This document shows, in pieces, positions 12,076-23,500 of a DNA stretch of 64,000 nt. Below the pieces are notes generated by a model that saw only the letters and a program-made list of their open reading frames with translations, ran no database searches and was not told the DNA's origin. The position numbers were made by a program, and so were the translations under genes. The stretch lies in contig CATNEN010000003.1 in NCBI GenBank assembly GCA_950097015.1, positions 13,125,001 to 13,189,000 on the forward strand. The letters run 5' to 3'. The stretch's first letter is position 1. Every line of letters starts with the position of its first letter. This DNA is from Macrostomum hystrix. Lineage: Eukaryota; Platyhelminthes; Macrostomidae.

Positions 12076-12777
12076 AAAAAGCTAAACATATTTGTTTAGT
12101 AGTATAGAAAGCATAATATAAAGTATGCACATTGTGTTTGTTGTATTAATTAGTCAATTTAAAAAAAATAAAACGTGCAATATTACTGTAATCGCAGTCG
12201 CGTTGTTTTCTATTAATTTTGTTGTTATTTTCTTTGTAGAAATTGAAAACAAACACATGTTTATACAATAAAATCATATTCATTTGTATTGTTTTCTATT
12301 CTTCTGTCACTCTTCTTATAAAAGCAAAATCAAATATGAATTTTTACGTAAACTTAAATTACGTTATTCACGTATTTACCCAAATGTTAAATGTTGTGCA
12401 ATAGAATAATCAGCATATGTTTTGATAGTTTATGATTTTTTCCAGTTTTTAAGTATTCTTTGATATTTTTTATTATTTGTTTCTCGTCAGTAAACAAACG
12501 TCTTTTAGTATAATTAGATTTTTGCTTTTTGTTTGTTTATCTTGTAATTTTCATTCCGTGTCTAAATAATCTAGAAGCTTTGATTTAAAGTTATCAAAAA
12601 AACAAGCGAGCAAAAATTGGTTAAACTACTTACAGTAGTAATCTATCATGGCTATCTCGATTGAATATTTTTATACAATAAAATGATTAAGAATTTTGTT
12701 TTCTAATTTTTGTTAATGATTCTAAATTTCGTTGTAGTTTGTGTGCTTTTTATTTTCGATGTTATCATTTTTTGTAT
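12076..12777. other. AT-rich intergenic DNA before MCMBP
   Basis: No gene seen. Very T-rich and A-rich runs. It probably includes the MCMBP promoter, with no motif I can defend. Confidence 0.5.
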
Positions 12778-12842
12778 ACCTTGAGCACATCAGTTGGAGT
12801 CTAGGATTCGACTTATAGGTCGGGAGTTCGAATCTCAGAAGA
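12778..12842 (+). mobile_element. SINE family B head fragment
   Basis: GGATTCGACTTATAGGTCGG followed by GAGTTCGAATCTC matches the B-box half of the family B tRNA-like head. The core is missing. It lies about 75 bp upstream of the MCMBP start codon. Confidence 0.45.
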
Positions 12843-12845
12843 TTT

Positions 12846-12863
12846 TTTAAATCTATTTTTCAG
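12846..12863 (+). promoter_or_regulatory. Candidate splice acceptor in MCMBP 5'UTR
   Basis: A pyrimidine-rich tract ending ATCTATTTTTCAG precedes the MCMBP ATG by 53 bp. It could end a 5'UTR intron or accept a spliced leader. Similar sites precede FANCD2, GINS1 and other starts in the window. Confidence 0.4.
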
Positions 12864-12916
12864 CTAAGGCAGTTTATTTCATACAACCGAATACTACTAT
12901 AATCTAGTGCTTTGCA

Positions 12917-15900
12917 ATGAATCAGTCAATGATTAGCCAACCGCTTCAACATTTGGACAAGCTGATATCATCGACTGAATTTTCACCATTAGTCGCTGCT
13001 GCTTCCATCGACTTTAGGCTAAATATTTCTCCCAATAAGTTAGCCGAAAGCTTTCTAAACCAATTGTACGGCGAGAACGACCGATTTGGTGTCGACTCGA
13101 GTCCGATTAAGTCAACAGCTGGCAGTGGAGTGAGGCTGCCTTGTCTGAACGAATTGCCGGCTAATTGTACGTCGATGGTTCGAACCGACACGCTGGTTAA
13201 ATTTCGCGGTATGGTTCAGGTGAGTTTGCGTTGCACTACTTTTGTGGGATGTAGGCAATGTAGAGGAATCGTGAATAGCAACGGGAAGGACTTGAAAATG
13301 AAATAGTATGGTATAGAATGAATTGAGAATAGGAAGGGGTTGTGAACGGGATTATACTGTAAATAGAATGACATTGTGAACAGGATCGGATCGTGAATTA
13401 GATAATATTGAATGGGATGGGATTGTGAATAGGATAGGATTTTGAATAGGATGGGATTTTGAATAGGATGGGATAGGATTGTGAATAGGATGGGATTGTG
13501 AATAGGATGGGATTGTGAATAGGGTGGGATTGTGAATAGGATGGGATTGTGAATGGGATGGGATTGTGAATAGGATGGGATGGGATTGTGAATGGGATGG
13601 AATTTTGAATAGGATAGGATTGTGAATGGGATGGGATTGTGAATGGTATGGGATTGTGAATAGGATGGGATTGTGAATAGGATGGGATTGTGAATGGGAT
13701 GGGATTGTGAATGGGATGGATTGTGAATAGGATGGGATTGTGAATAGGATGGAATTTTGAATAGGATAGGATTGTGAATGGGATGGGATTGTGAATGGGA
13801 TGGGATTGTGAATGGGATGGGATTGTGAATAGGATGGAATTGTCAATAGGATGAAATTGTGAATGGGATGGATTGTGAATAGGATGTGATTGTGAATGGG
13901 ATGGAATTGTGAATAGGATGGAATTGTGAATAGGATGTGATTGTGAATTGGATAGGATTGTGAATGGGATGGGATTATAAATAGGATGGGATTATAAATA
14001 GGATGACATTGTGAACGGGGTTTGATCGTGAATGGGATAAGATTGAATGGGATAGTTTCGGAAATAGAATGTGATTGTGAATGGGATAGTATTGAAATGA
14101 GATGGTATTCTGAATAAGATAGAACTGTGAATAAGAGGAAATTAATGTTTGAAGACATTGTGAGTGTTAAGATATTGAGTATGGATAATGATTGTGAATA
14201 GTGTCTGATTTTGAGCGATATGTGCTTGTGAATAAAAGTATATTGTGATTGAGATTGCAAATAGGGAACAAATGGTATCAAACGGATTGAATTTTTGAAG
14301 TGAAAATGTTTCCGATTGATATCGAATTATGAATCAGGGATCTTAAAAGCTAAAATAACAAACAAACTGGGATAATAAAACTTATTTTCAACCCATTCGA
14401 CCCTTCAACAGGCCACTCTCGAGCCGGAGCTGTATCACAAATCCGCAGGATTATTCCGCGACCGTTGTCCAACCGGTTCGGAGTCGATGCTAACTGACGC
14501 GCAAGTGTCTGCCGCTGGCGGTTGGTCGAATCTTCTTGGCGAACGCCAGCGTTGCCTCTGCGTACCAGTGCCGCACGAGACGGCCTGGCTAAAATCGGAA
14601 TTATCCCAAAGGGATCGGATTGAAGAAGCCGAATTGGTTGGACTCTATGCCACTATGAGTGTTGGCGGCGACGATAAATTGGAACAGAAGGAATCTAATG
14701 AGAAACCTAGCGAAGCTAAGAAGGCTCGCTTGGGACAAGGCGGCGATGCGTTCTGTTGGAATGGCGACTCTGTGGAATTGTTAATCTATGCCGATGAGTG
14801 CAACCTGAGGGTGCACGATCTGGTTGAAACGGTAAGTCATTCTATTTGGATGCTTTCCTGAAGAATTGGAGACTTAGGGCTGTCGTTTTTCCTGAGGAAT
14901 CGGAGGTTTGAGAATTGAGATGAGAATAGCGGTTTTTCCTGAGGAATCGGAGGTTTGAGAATTGAAATGAGAATAGCGGTTTTTCCTGAAGAATCGGAGG
15001 TTTGAGATGGGGAAAGTGGTTTTTCCTGAAGAATCGGAGGTTTGAAAAGGCGAAAGCGGTTTTTCCTGAAGAATCGGAGGTTTGGGATAGGGAAAGTGGT
15101 TTTTCCTAATGAATCGGAGGTTTGAGATGGGGAAAGTGGTTTTTCCTGAAGAATCGGAGGTTTGAGATGGGGAAAGCGGTTTTTTCTAAAGAATCGGAGG
15201 TTTAAAAAGGGGAAAGTGGTTTTTCCTGAAGAATCGGAGATTTGGGGTGGGCAAAGTGGTTTTTCCTGAAGAATAGGAGGTTTGAGATCGAGAAAGCGGT
15301 TTTTCCTGAAGAATCGGAGGTTTGGGATGGGGATGGCGGTTTTTCCTGAAGAATCGGAGGTTTTGAATGGGGGTAGCGGATTTTCCTAAAGAATCGGAGG
15401 TTTGGGATAGGGAAAGCAATTTTTCCTGAAGAATCGGAGGTTTGAAAAGGGGAAAGCGGTTTTTCCTGAAGAATTGGAGGTTTGAAAAGGGGATAGCGGA
15501 TTTTCCTTAAGAATCGGAGGTTTGAAATGGGGATGGCGGTTTTTCCTGAAGAATCGGAGGTTTGAAAAGGGGGAAAGTGGTTTTTCCTGAAGAATCGGAG
15601 ATTTGGGGTGGGCAAAGTGGTTTTTCCTGAAGAATAGGAGGTTTGAGATCGAGAAAGCGGTTTTTCCTGAAGAATCGGAGGTTTGGGATGGGGATGGCGG
15701 TTTTTCCTGAAGAATCGGAGGTTTTGAATGGGGGTAGCGGATTTTCCTAAAGAATCGGAGGTTTGGGATAGGGAAAGCAATTTTTCCTGAAGAATCGGAG
15801 GTTTGAAAAGGGGAAAGCGGTTTTTCCTGAAGAATTGGAGGTTTGAAAAGGGGATAGCGGATTTTCCTTAAGAATCGGAGGTTTGAAATGGGGATGGCGG

Positions 15901-18239
15901 TTTTTCCTGAAGAATCGGAGGTTTGGGATGTGGATGGCGGTTTTTCCTGAAGAATCGGAGGTTTGGAATGGGGATGGCGGTTTTTCCTGAAGAATCGGAG
16001 GTTTGGGATGGGGATGGCGGTTTTTCCTGAAGAATCGGAGGTTTGGGATGGGGATGGCGGTTTTTCCTGAAGAATCGGAGGTTTGGAATGGGGATGGCGG
16101 TTTTTCCTGAAGAATCGGAGGTTTGGGATAAGGAAAGCGGTTTTTCCTGAAGAATCGGAGGTTTGGGATGGGGACGGCGGTTTTTCCTGAAGTCGGGTTG
16201 AGATCAATAGTTAGAATACCTGGAAAACAGTGAAAAGTAGGCAAATTAAAGCCAGGTTTCCCTGAAATTTAAAATCTCAGGTATTTATTGCACCGCCTAT
16301 TTCAGATCGCCATATTGTCTGTTGGTCCTATGCAATCGGACAACAATAGCGATGATGTCGCCGACAACGCTTCTGATTCAGATCCATGTCCGCCTAGTCC
16401 TTCAGTGTTTCGATTGCATTCTTTGACTCATCGCAAGCTAGCTAGTCAAGTGTTGGGCGCTTTCACTCCTGTTAATTTGCCAATTGAAAAGCTAGCTAAT
16501 GATTTAGATAATAATGCCGAACAAATTCAAGACGTCGATGACGACGAGGAGCTGGATAAAGACGATCCGCAATGGGCTTTTCTTAGAAACGCTCTTCTAG
16601 GCGTCCTAACAGAAGCTCTCCTAGGAGACAATTTAGCCGCTGAGTATCTGCTATTGCATTTAATATCGGCTGTTTATCTGCGCGGATTAACCGACTGTTC
16701 AATGCCTGACGATGATCCCGAAGCTGGTTTATTAGCCGTTGGCAAATTGTCCTTGAATCTGTCTTGCTGTCAGGCCCAATTGGCTCGTCACATTGGACGC
16801 CTCCTGGAACTGCTGGTGCCGCGACTATGCCGCCTGCCATTGAGTCTGGGCTGCTTGAATGCCGGTCAATTGACTCCGCAATTGGACTGCAACAGCTGCC
16901 GATTGAAACCGGGTCTGCTTCAGATGCCGTCTCATACTCAACTAGTGCTTGACGAGACAGCCATGGAGACAGGGCGGCTTAGCGAGAACGGATTAGCTAA
17001 TCTGAAAGCTCTGGGCAGATTAGTTTCTAGGCAGGCTGTGGAATTTGATTTGCAGATGTATAGAAAAGATTTCGCTGCCGATCTGCGCGTGCTGGTCGTT
17101 TCTGAGGTGAGTTGAGCTGCCTTTCGTGTAGTTGATTTGGAACTAAAAGTGTTACAATATCTTGCAATGGTTTTAAATTGTTTATTTTTTATGTCGATAC
17201 AGTCTCACTTTCCTCTATTGGGCCAGATGTGCAGACGACAGCACAGCCGCAGCTATTGCGCGACGCATCTGAAGGCTAGGGCTTCGGCTGTTCTGTCCAT
17301 GGACTGGGGGGGCGCCACACCCACCCTTTATCACCCAAGCTATTGCTGGTACCCATTTAACGGCTAGGAAACTGAACCAGTGCATATTCAAGTATTTAGG
17401 TATTTCGAAACGGTTTATTTGTGGATTTCAAAACTGTTTATTTAAGGATTTCGAAGCTGTTTATTTAGGTATTTCAAAGTTTTTTATTTAGGTATTTCGA
17501 AACTGTTTATTTAGGTATTTCGAAACTGTTTATTTAGATATTTCGAAACTGTTTATTTAGGTATTTCGAAACTGTTTATTTAGGTATTTCGAAACTGTTT
17601 ATTTAGGGATTTCAAAACTGTTTATTTAGGTATTTCGAAGTTTTTTATTTAGGTATTTCGAAACTGTTTATTTAGGTATTTCGAAACTGTTTATTTAGGT
17701 ATTTAGAAACGGTTTATTGAGGCATTTCGACACTGTTTATTAGTTTATTTTATTTTTCCTTTCATTTCCAGGGGAAATCTGTCCTACCCTGCGATCTACT
17801 GCTTCCCTTAGAGGCCAAAAATTTCATCTCACAATCTGCCACCGAATCGGATTTCAATCGCCTATTAGACAAGGTGACCCTAGATAAGCCGTTTCTGCGC
17901 GAGATTAGACGCTACCTGGCCGGTGTAACTCAGTTAGCGGTCGATACTCAGGCCTACTCAATCAGGGCCAATCAGCAGGCCTGGATCGAAGCCGATTTTG
18001 TAAGCCGCAGACAGGCTGCCAGAGCTAAATCTGCCAAGCATGGCGACGACTTCTCTACGGAGGTTGACGACGACGGTTCAACGGCCAACGATCTGGCGCT
18101 GAGGCTGGTGCTGTGCCGCCTCTTGACCCTGTCGCTTGGTCGGCGCAGGCCAACTAGATCGCTCTGGGATCGGGTCGCCCGGATGGAAGCTGAGAGAAAA
18201 CGTCGACAATTGAGGGCTTGTAAGAATTCTCCCGCTTGA
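12917..18239 (+). CDS. MCMBP: MCM complex-binding protein
   Basis: Four exons in matching phase 0: 12917-13219, 14412-14831, 16306-17106 and 17772-18239, giving 663 residues (human about 642). Family hallmarks in order: LPCLNELP then DTLVKFRGMVQ near residue 95; ELYHKSAGLFRD; DECNLRVHDLVE before ILSVGP; the conserved core LLGDNLAAEYLLLHLISAVY followed by GKLSLNLSCC; GLLQMPSHTQLVLDETAME; and the tail MYRKDFAADLRVLVVSEGKS. MCMBP is a nuclear partner of MCM2-7 that protects newly made MCM subunits and helps unload the complex. An acidic, low-complexity insert lies around residues 250-330. All three introns are dominated by different minisatellites. The start ATG agrees with the expected N-terminal length. 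FANCD2 follows on the same strand. Confidence 0.95.
13366..14100 (+). repeat. 17-bp minisatellite in MCMBP intron 1
   Basis: About 40 units of GGATGGGATTGTGAATA with G/A variants, degenerating at both ends. The long minus-strand frame it produces (His/Ser/Ile/Pro-rich) is a repeat artefact. Confidence 0.95.
14860..16196 (+). repeat. 40-bp minisatellite in MCMBP intron 2
   Basis: About 33 units of 40 bp built from GGTTTTTCCTGAAGAATCGG, then AGGTTTGGGATGGGGATGGC. It starts within about 30 bp of the donor at 14831. A higher-order duplication of roughly 360 bp is visible: the block from about 15228 recurs from about 15587. Each unit begins with GT and ends with GAATCGGAG if phased at AG/GT. Confidence 0.95.
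17205..17384 (-). mobile_element. SINE family B, 5'-truncated
   Basis: The reverse complement of the family B core: GCCAGATGTGCAGACGACAG, TGCGCGACGCATCTGAAGGC, TCCATGGACTGGGGGG and GGTACCCATTTAACGGC are visible. The tRNA-like head is absent. It lies at the start of MCMBP intron 3. Confidence 0.75.
17390..17735 (+). repeat. 23-bp minisatellite in MCMBP intron 3
   Basis: About 15 units of a 23-bp repeat that, phased at AG/GT, begins GTATTTCGAAACTG and ends TTTATTTAG. It ends about 35 bp before the acceptor at 17771. Confidence 0.95.
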
Positions 18240-18394
18240 TTCAAATCACTGTCAGACTAGGACTGTTTGTACTTTTAGTACGGCTCTGCTGATTGAGTCA
18301 CGGTTAATCATTGTTTGTTGTGTACCTAACAGCTCTTCTTCAAATCACTCTATGGCACGTGTGTCTTCTTCCCCATTTTTCCTAATTTCCTCGT

Positions 18395-18790
18395 CTTCTA
18401 ATATTCCTCTTCTCCCCCTTCATATTCCCCTCTTTCTACCACCACTTTCAAAGTCGCCTCGTGATCTCTTCCCTTCCTCTTTTCCCCTCTTCCTGAAAAC
18501 CTCTTCCTTATCCCCTTTTCATCTTCCCTTCTTCTTTATCCCCTTTTCATCTTCCCTTCTTCTTTATCCCCTTTTCATCTTCCCTTCTTCTTTATCCCCT
18601 TTTCATCTTCGCTTCTTCTTTATCCCCTTTTCATCTTCCCTCTTCTTTATCCCCTTTTCATCTTCGCTTCTTCCTCATCCTCTCTTCATCTTCCCTTCTT
18701 CCTTACCCCCTAATCTAATCTTCCTTTCTTATCCCCTCATAATCTTCCCATCGTCCTTATCCCTTTTCTAGTCCTTCTTCTCTATTTTCT
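18395..18790 (+). repeat. 28-bp pyrimidine-rich minisatellite
   Basis: Units around CCCCTTTTCATCTTCCCTTC then TTCTTTAT, strongly C/T on the plus strand, just downstream of the MCMBP stop. Degenerate at both ends. Confidence 0.85.
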
Positions 18791-19255
18791 CTCTAGCTCC
18801 CCCCATAGTAAAACTACACTTAAATTGGTGCTTTATAAAAATTCTCTGGTTTAATTTACTCGTAATTCTATGGACTTTGTGTTTTAGGCTGTATGTTATC
18901 AATTTTCTGCTGACAAACTTTCATTTTGAATTTTCGTTAGCTAGTTTTTTACTCATTAAAATGCAATTAATTTAGTAAACAAAAACTGCATTTTAAATAA
19001 TATTTTTTATTACTTTCAGTTCATTGAATAATACTTAACTAGTAAAACGACTGCATTTGAAATGTGTAACTCGTTAGAGCCATATTTTTTCTAACTTATG
19101 AAACAAGCGCTAATTTTTAATCCAACATTCATTAATTAACTATGACGGTTTGAAATTTTATGAAAAATTGCCCACTTTCGAAAAAAACTTTACCTTCTAT
19201 CAAGACTTTTGCTCGTTATTATTTTCCTGTGCCCTTTTAGCTGTACTTCTACACC
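18791..19255. other. AT-rich spacer between MCMBP and FANCD2
   Basis: No gene seen. It is the only non-repetitive stretch between the two genes and so the most likely place for a FANCD2 promoter, if the gene has its own. Confidence 0.4.
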
Positions 19256-20440
19256 TCTCTACCCTACCTGTCCCTTCTCTACCCTACCTGTCCCCTATCT
19301 ACCCTACCTGTCTCTTCTCTACCCTACCTGTCCCCTATCTACCCTACCTGTCTCCTCTCTACCCTACCTGTCTCCTCTCTACCCTACCTGTCTCCTCTCT
19401 ACCCTACCTGTCCCCTATATACCCTACCTATCTCCTCTCTACCCTACCTGTCCCTTCTCTACCCTACCTGTCTCTTCTCTACCCTACCTGTCTCCTCTCT
19501 ACCCTACCTGTCTCCTCTCTACCCTAACTGTCCCCTATCTACCCTACCTGTCTCCTCTCTACCCTACCTGTCTCCTCTCTACCCTACCTGTCCCCTATAT
19601 ACCCTACCTATCTCCTCTCTACCCTACCTGTCCCTTCTCTACCCTACCTGTCCCCTATATACCCTACCTGTCTCTTCTCTACCCTACCTGTCCCCTATCT
19701 ACCCTACCTGTCTCTTCTCTACCCTACCTGTCTCCTCTCTACCCTACCTGTCTCCTCTCTACCCTACCTGTCTCCTTTCTACCCTACCTGTCTCCTCTCT
19801 ACCCTACCTGTCTCCTCTCTACCCTACCTGTCCCTTCTCTACCCTACCTGTCCCCTATATACCCTACCTGTCTCTTCTCTACCCTACCTGTCCCTTCTCT
19901 ACCCTACCTGTCCCCTATCTACCCTACCTGTCCCCTATCTACCCTACCTGTCTCTTCTCTACCCTACCTGTCTCCTCTCTACCCTACCTGTCTCCTCTCT
20001 ACCCTACCTGTCTCCTCTCTACCCTACCTGTCTCCTCTCTACCCTACCTGCCTCCTCTCTACCCTACCTGTCCCCTATATACCCTACCTGTCCCTTCTCT
20101 ACCCTACCTGTCTCCTCTCTACCCTACCTGTCTCCTCTCTACCCTACCTGTCTCCTCTCTACCCTACCTGTCTCCTCTCTACCCTACCTGTCTCCTCTCT
20201 ACCTTACCTGTCTCCTCTCTACCATACCTGTCTCCTCTCTACCCTACCTGTCTCCTCTCTACCCTACCTGTCTCCTCTCTACCATACCTGTCTCCTCTCT
20301 ACCCTACCTGTCTCCTCTCTACCTTACCTGTCTCCTCTCTACCATACCTGTCTCCTCTCTACCCTACCTGTCTCCTCTCTACTCCACCTGTCTACCCTTT
20401 ACTACACCAGTCTACCCTTTAACCCACCTGTCTACTCTCT
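19256..20440 (+). repeat. 20-bp minisatellite upstream of FANCD2
   Basis: About 59 units of ACCCTACCTGTCTCCTCTCT with CCCCTATCT, CCCTTCTCT and TATAT variants. The plus strand is almost pure pyrimidine apart from single A and G positions. The very long open frames are artefacts of the 20-bp period with no stop in three passes. Confidence 0.95.
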
Positions 20441-20489
20441 GCTCTACCTGCCTTTCCTATGTCTTGCCTACCAAGACCGAGTGCTAAAA

Positions 20490-20506
20490 TTGATTAATAT
20501 TTTCAG
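20490..20506 (+). promoter_or_regulatory. Candidate splice acceptor in FANCD2 5'UTR
   Basis: TTGATTAATATTTTCAG ends 65 bp before the FANCD2 ATG. It has a branch-like TTGATTAAT and a short pyrimidine tract. Either the pyrimidine array lies in a 5'UTR intron or a leader is added in trans. Confidence 0.4.
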
Positions 20507-20571
20507 ATTTTCCCTATCAAACGGTTTATAATTTAGATAAAATTAAATAAAATTAAAAAAAATTCGTGTAA

Positions 20572-23500
20572 ATGGATCGAGTGCTTCAGCACTTACCAGA
20601 TTGTCAAATTCAATTCGTCTCCGATGTCGCTAATAGAAATGGCGTTGAATATGACGACGAGGCGAACAATTTTCTATTGGGCCAGCAAAATGCTGAGCAA
20701 TTGGAATTCGTTCGCTTGTGCGCCAATCGGCACACCGTTGTACAACGCGTCGAAGCTCTGATTAAACGTCGTGGCGGCGCCGCGGCTCGAGTCCTACTAG
20801 ATGACCTGCAGGTGACTCTACCTTTTTGTCCATGTTTTTTTTATCCTACGTTTAACAATTGTTTTCTATGCACTAACATACCTAAGCCCTTCCTGCCTTT
20901 AATCTCTATATCTACCATATATACCGTTATCTACTCTTTTAAAATTATCTACCCTTTCTACCTATCTACCCTGTCTACCTTATCTACCCTGTCTACCTTA
21001 TCTACCCTGTCTACCTTATCTACCCTGTCTACCTTATCTACCCTGTCTATCTTATCTACCCTGTCTACCTTATCTACCCTGTCTACCTTATCTACCCTGT
21101 CTACCTTATCTACCTTATCTACCCTGTCTACCTTATGTACCCTGCTACCTTATCCACTCTGTCTGCTTTATCTTCCCTGTCTACACTATCTACCCTGTCT
21201 ACTTTATCTACCATGTCTACTTTATCTACCATTTCTACTTTATCTACCCTGTATACTTTATCTACCATGTCTTCTTTATCTACCCTGTCTACTTGCTTTT
21301 CAGGCAATCTATTATTCTGCCCTGTTTATTCTTTCAGGCTGCTCAAGAATCTGAACGCCTGCTCTACGCCATGTTGACGCCAGCCGAGCTAATCTCTAGC
21401 GGTACCGGTTCAACTGCTACCGGCTCCGGCCCAGTCGATGTGGTGTCAGATTTCGGCCTACCAGTATCTCTAATGCGTTGCCTATTGGAGGTTGGACAAT
21501 TGCAAGCTGAATTAGCCGCTAACCTGGCCGAACTGCTGGTGTCCATTGATAAAGGCGATTATCCTGTTAAACTGCAGGTTTGTTTGCTAATGGGGCCATT
21601 CTATTAATATATTGCTCGTGCCAGCACATCCGTTCAGTCCATGGACTGGGATTGGCCACCACATTCGCTCAAATTTGCACCCCAGATAATTTCTGTATTA
21701 ATTTTGTTGCTGGGTGAACTAAAGCACCAGGTAATTAAGTGTCTTCGACCATGGACACAAATTGCTTCGCTTGGGCTGAGAATCGAACTCGCGACCTCAT
21801 TGATATGTTTTCAGTCTATGTCTCTGCCTGCATGTTTCTGCCTACCTGTCTCTGCCTACCTGTCTCTGCCTACCTGTCTCTCCCTACCTGTCTTTGCCTA
21901 CCTGTCTTTGCCTACCTGTCTCTGCCTACCTGTCTCTGCCTACCTGTCTCTGCCTACCTGTCTCTGCCTACCTGTCTTTGCCTACCTGTCTCTGCCTATC
22001 TGTCTCTCCCTACCTGTATCTCCCAAATTGCTTCGCTTGGGCTGAGAATCGAACCCGCGACCTCATTGATATGTTTTCAGTCTATGTGTCTCTCCCTACC
22101 TGTCTCTCCTTACCTGTCTTTGCCTAACTGTCTCTTCCTAACTGTCTCTCCCTACCTGCCTCTCTCTTACCTGTCTCAATATACCTGTCTTCGCCCTTTA
22201 CCCGCCATTTTTTAACTGCCACGCTGACCGCTACAAACTGAAGCAAAGAAATACAAAATCTCCCTTCTCATTCCTCCCTTAATCCCAAAAATCCACAGGT
22301 AAACTACACCAAGCTTATCCTTAGCCAGTTTCGTTATCTGCCTCTAGCTGAAGAATCTACCAATCAGATGGAATCGATTCTATTTGACATTATTGAGGCC
22401 GCTTCCCTGGACGCTAAACGCGACGTTGTAGCTCTACTACCGGAATTATTCACTCATGCCACCGATAGCCTCTGTCAGAAGTTGAGAAGCCTCCTGGTTA
22501 CCGCCTCCGAGCTTGACGATAGCAACGAAGCGCCTCCACTGACGCCAGCCATATTCGACTGTTTAACATTGCTGCCATTGTCCGAGTCTCAACTAACAGG
22601 ATTTCGTAATGTAGCCCTGCAACTATTGGCTTCGGCTAGGAATAGCCTAGCGATACCTGTCCTGCTACGATTCCTATTGGATAATCCGCCGCCAGATAGC
22701 CTTGGCGCCGTTGATTTTCTTTTAAAAATTCGCGACCGATTGGATATGCTAGCTGTGCCTTCTGAACAGCAGCAGCTTCAGCAGCAGCAGCAGCAGCAGC
22801 AGCAGAATAAGCAACCAAAATGGATGACTAGTACGCAACAAGGAGGGTGAGTGGCAGAGCAATTAACGCGTTTCGCCTCACGCACCAAGGTGCTTAAGCT
22901 CGATACCGCGGTGAGGACTTATTAATTTGCGACGCAGCCGCGTAGAGACGGCCAACGGCCAACCTCCAAAGCCTGACGATGAGAAAGTCACGGCAAATGT
23001 ACACACCCATGTATGAGTGTATGCCTGCGTACAGTATATGTGTATAATTGGCAGAATTGCCTCCTCGCTGGCTGCGGGTCTAGTGTCATTAAATGATGTG
23101 CCATTACCCGCAGCCCTCCTGCAATTATAATAATTATTTTCTATATATTCAGCTCGCAATATCCTGGCGACATGGGCGCCGGCAGCCTAGGCGGATATAG
23201 CTTCAATGTCAGCTGTATTCCACCGATGTCATCCGGCTTCTTGCCAACAGATTGCAGCCCTGTTGCTGCTGCTGCTGCTGCTGCTAGTGCTGGCAATTCT
23301 GAGACTGCGGAAACTCTGCTGTGCGAATTGATTCTAAGAAAATTGTCGGCAAGGTAGGATTATGTTTGTGATTGATTAGGGTGTTTTTACCATAGACACC
23401 AAATTGTGTCCGTGATTGAAACTGTGGTTTTACCATAGACACCAAATGTTGGTTAGTATAAATTAGGGTGCAAATATATATTTTCTTAGATATGGGTGTT

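Noticed and set aside
13352-14281. Minus-strand His/Ser/Ile/Pro repeat frame of 309 codons
   Set aside because: It is a translation of the 17-bp array in MCMBP intron 1.
19209-20531. Very long open frame (about 440 codons) rich in Leu-Pro-Ser-Thr-Tyr
   Set aside because: It is a translation of the 20-bp array. Neighbouring frames of the same array are also open, and it has no non-repeat domain.
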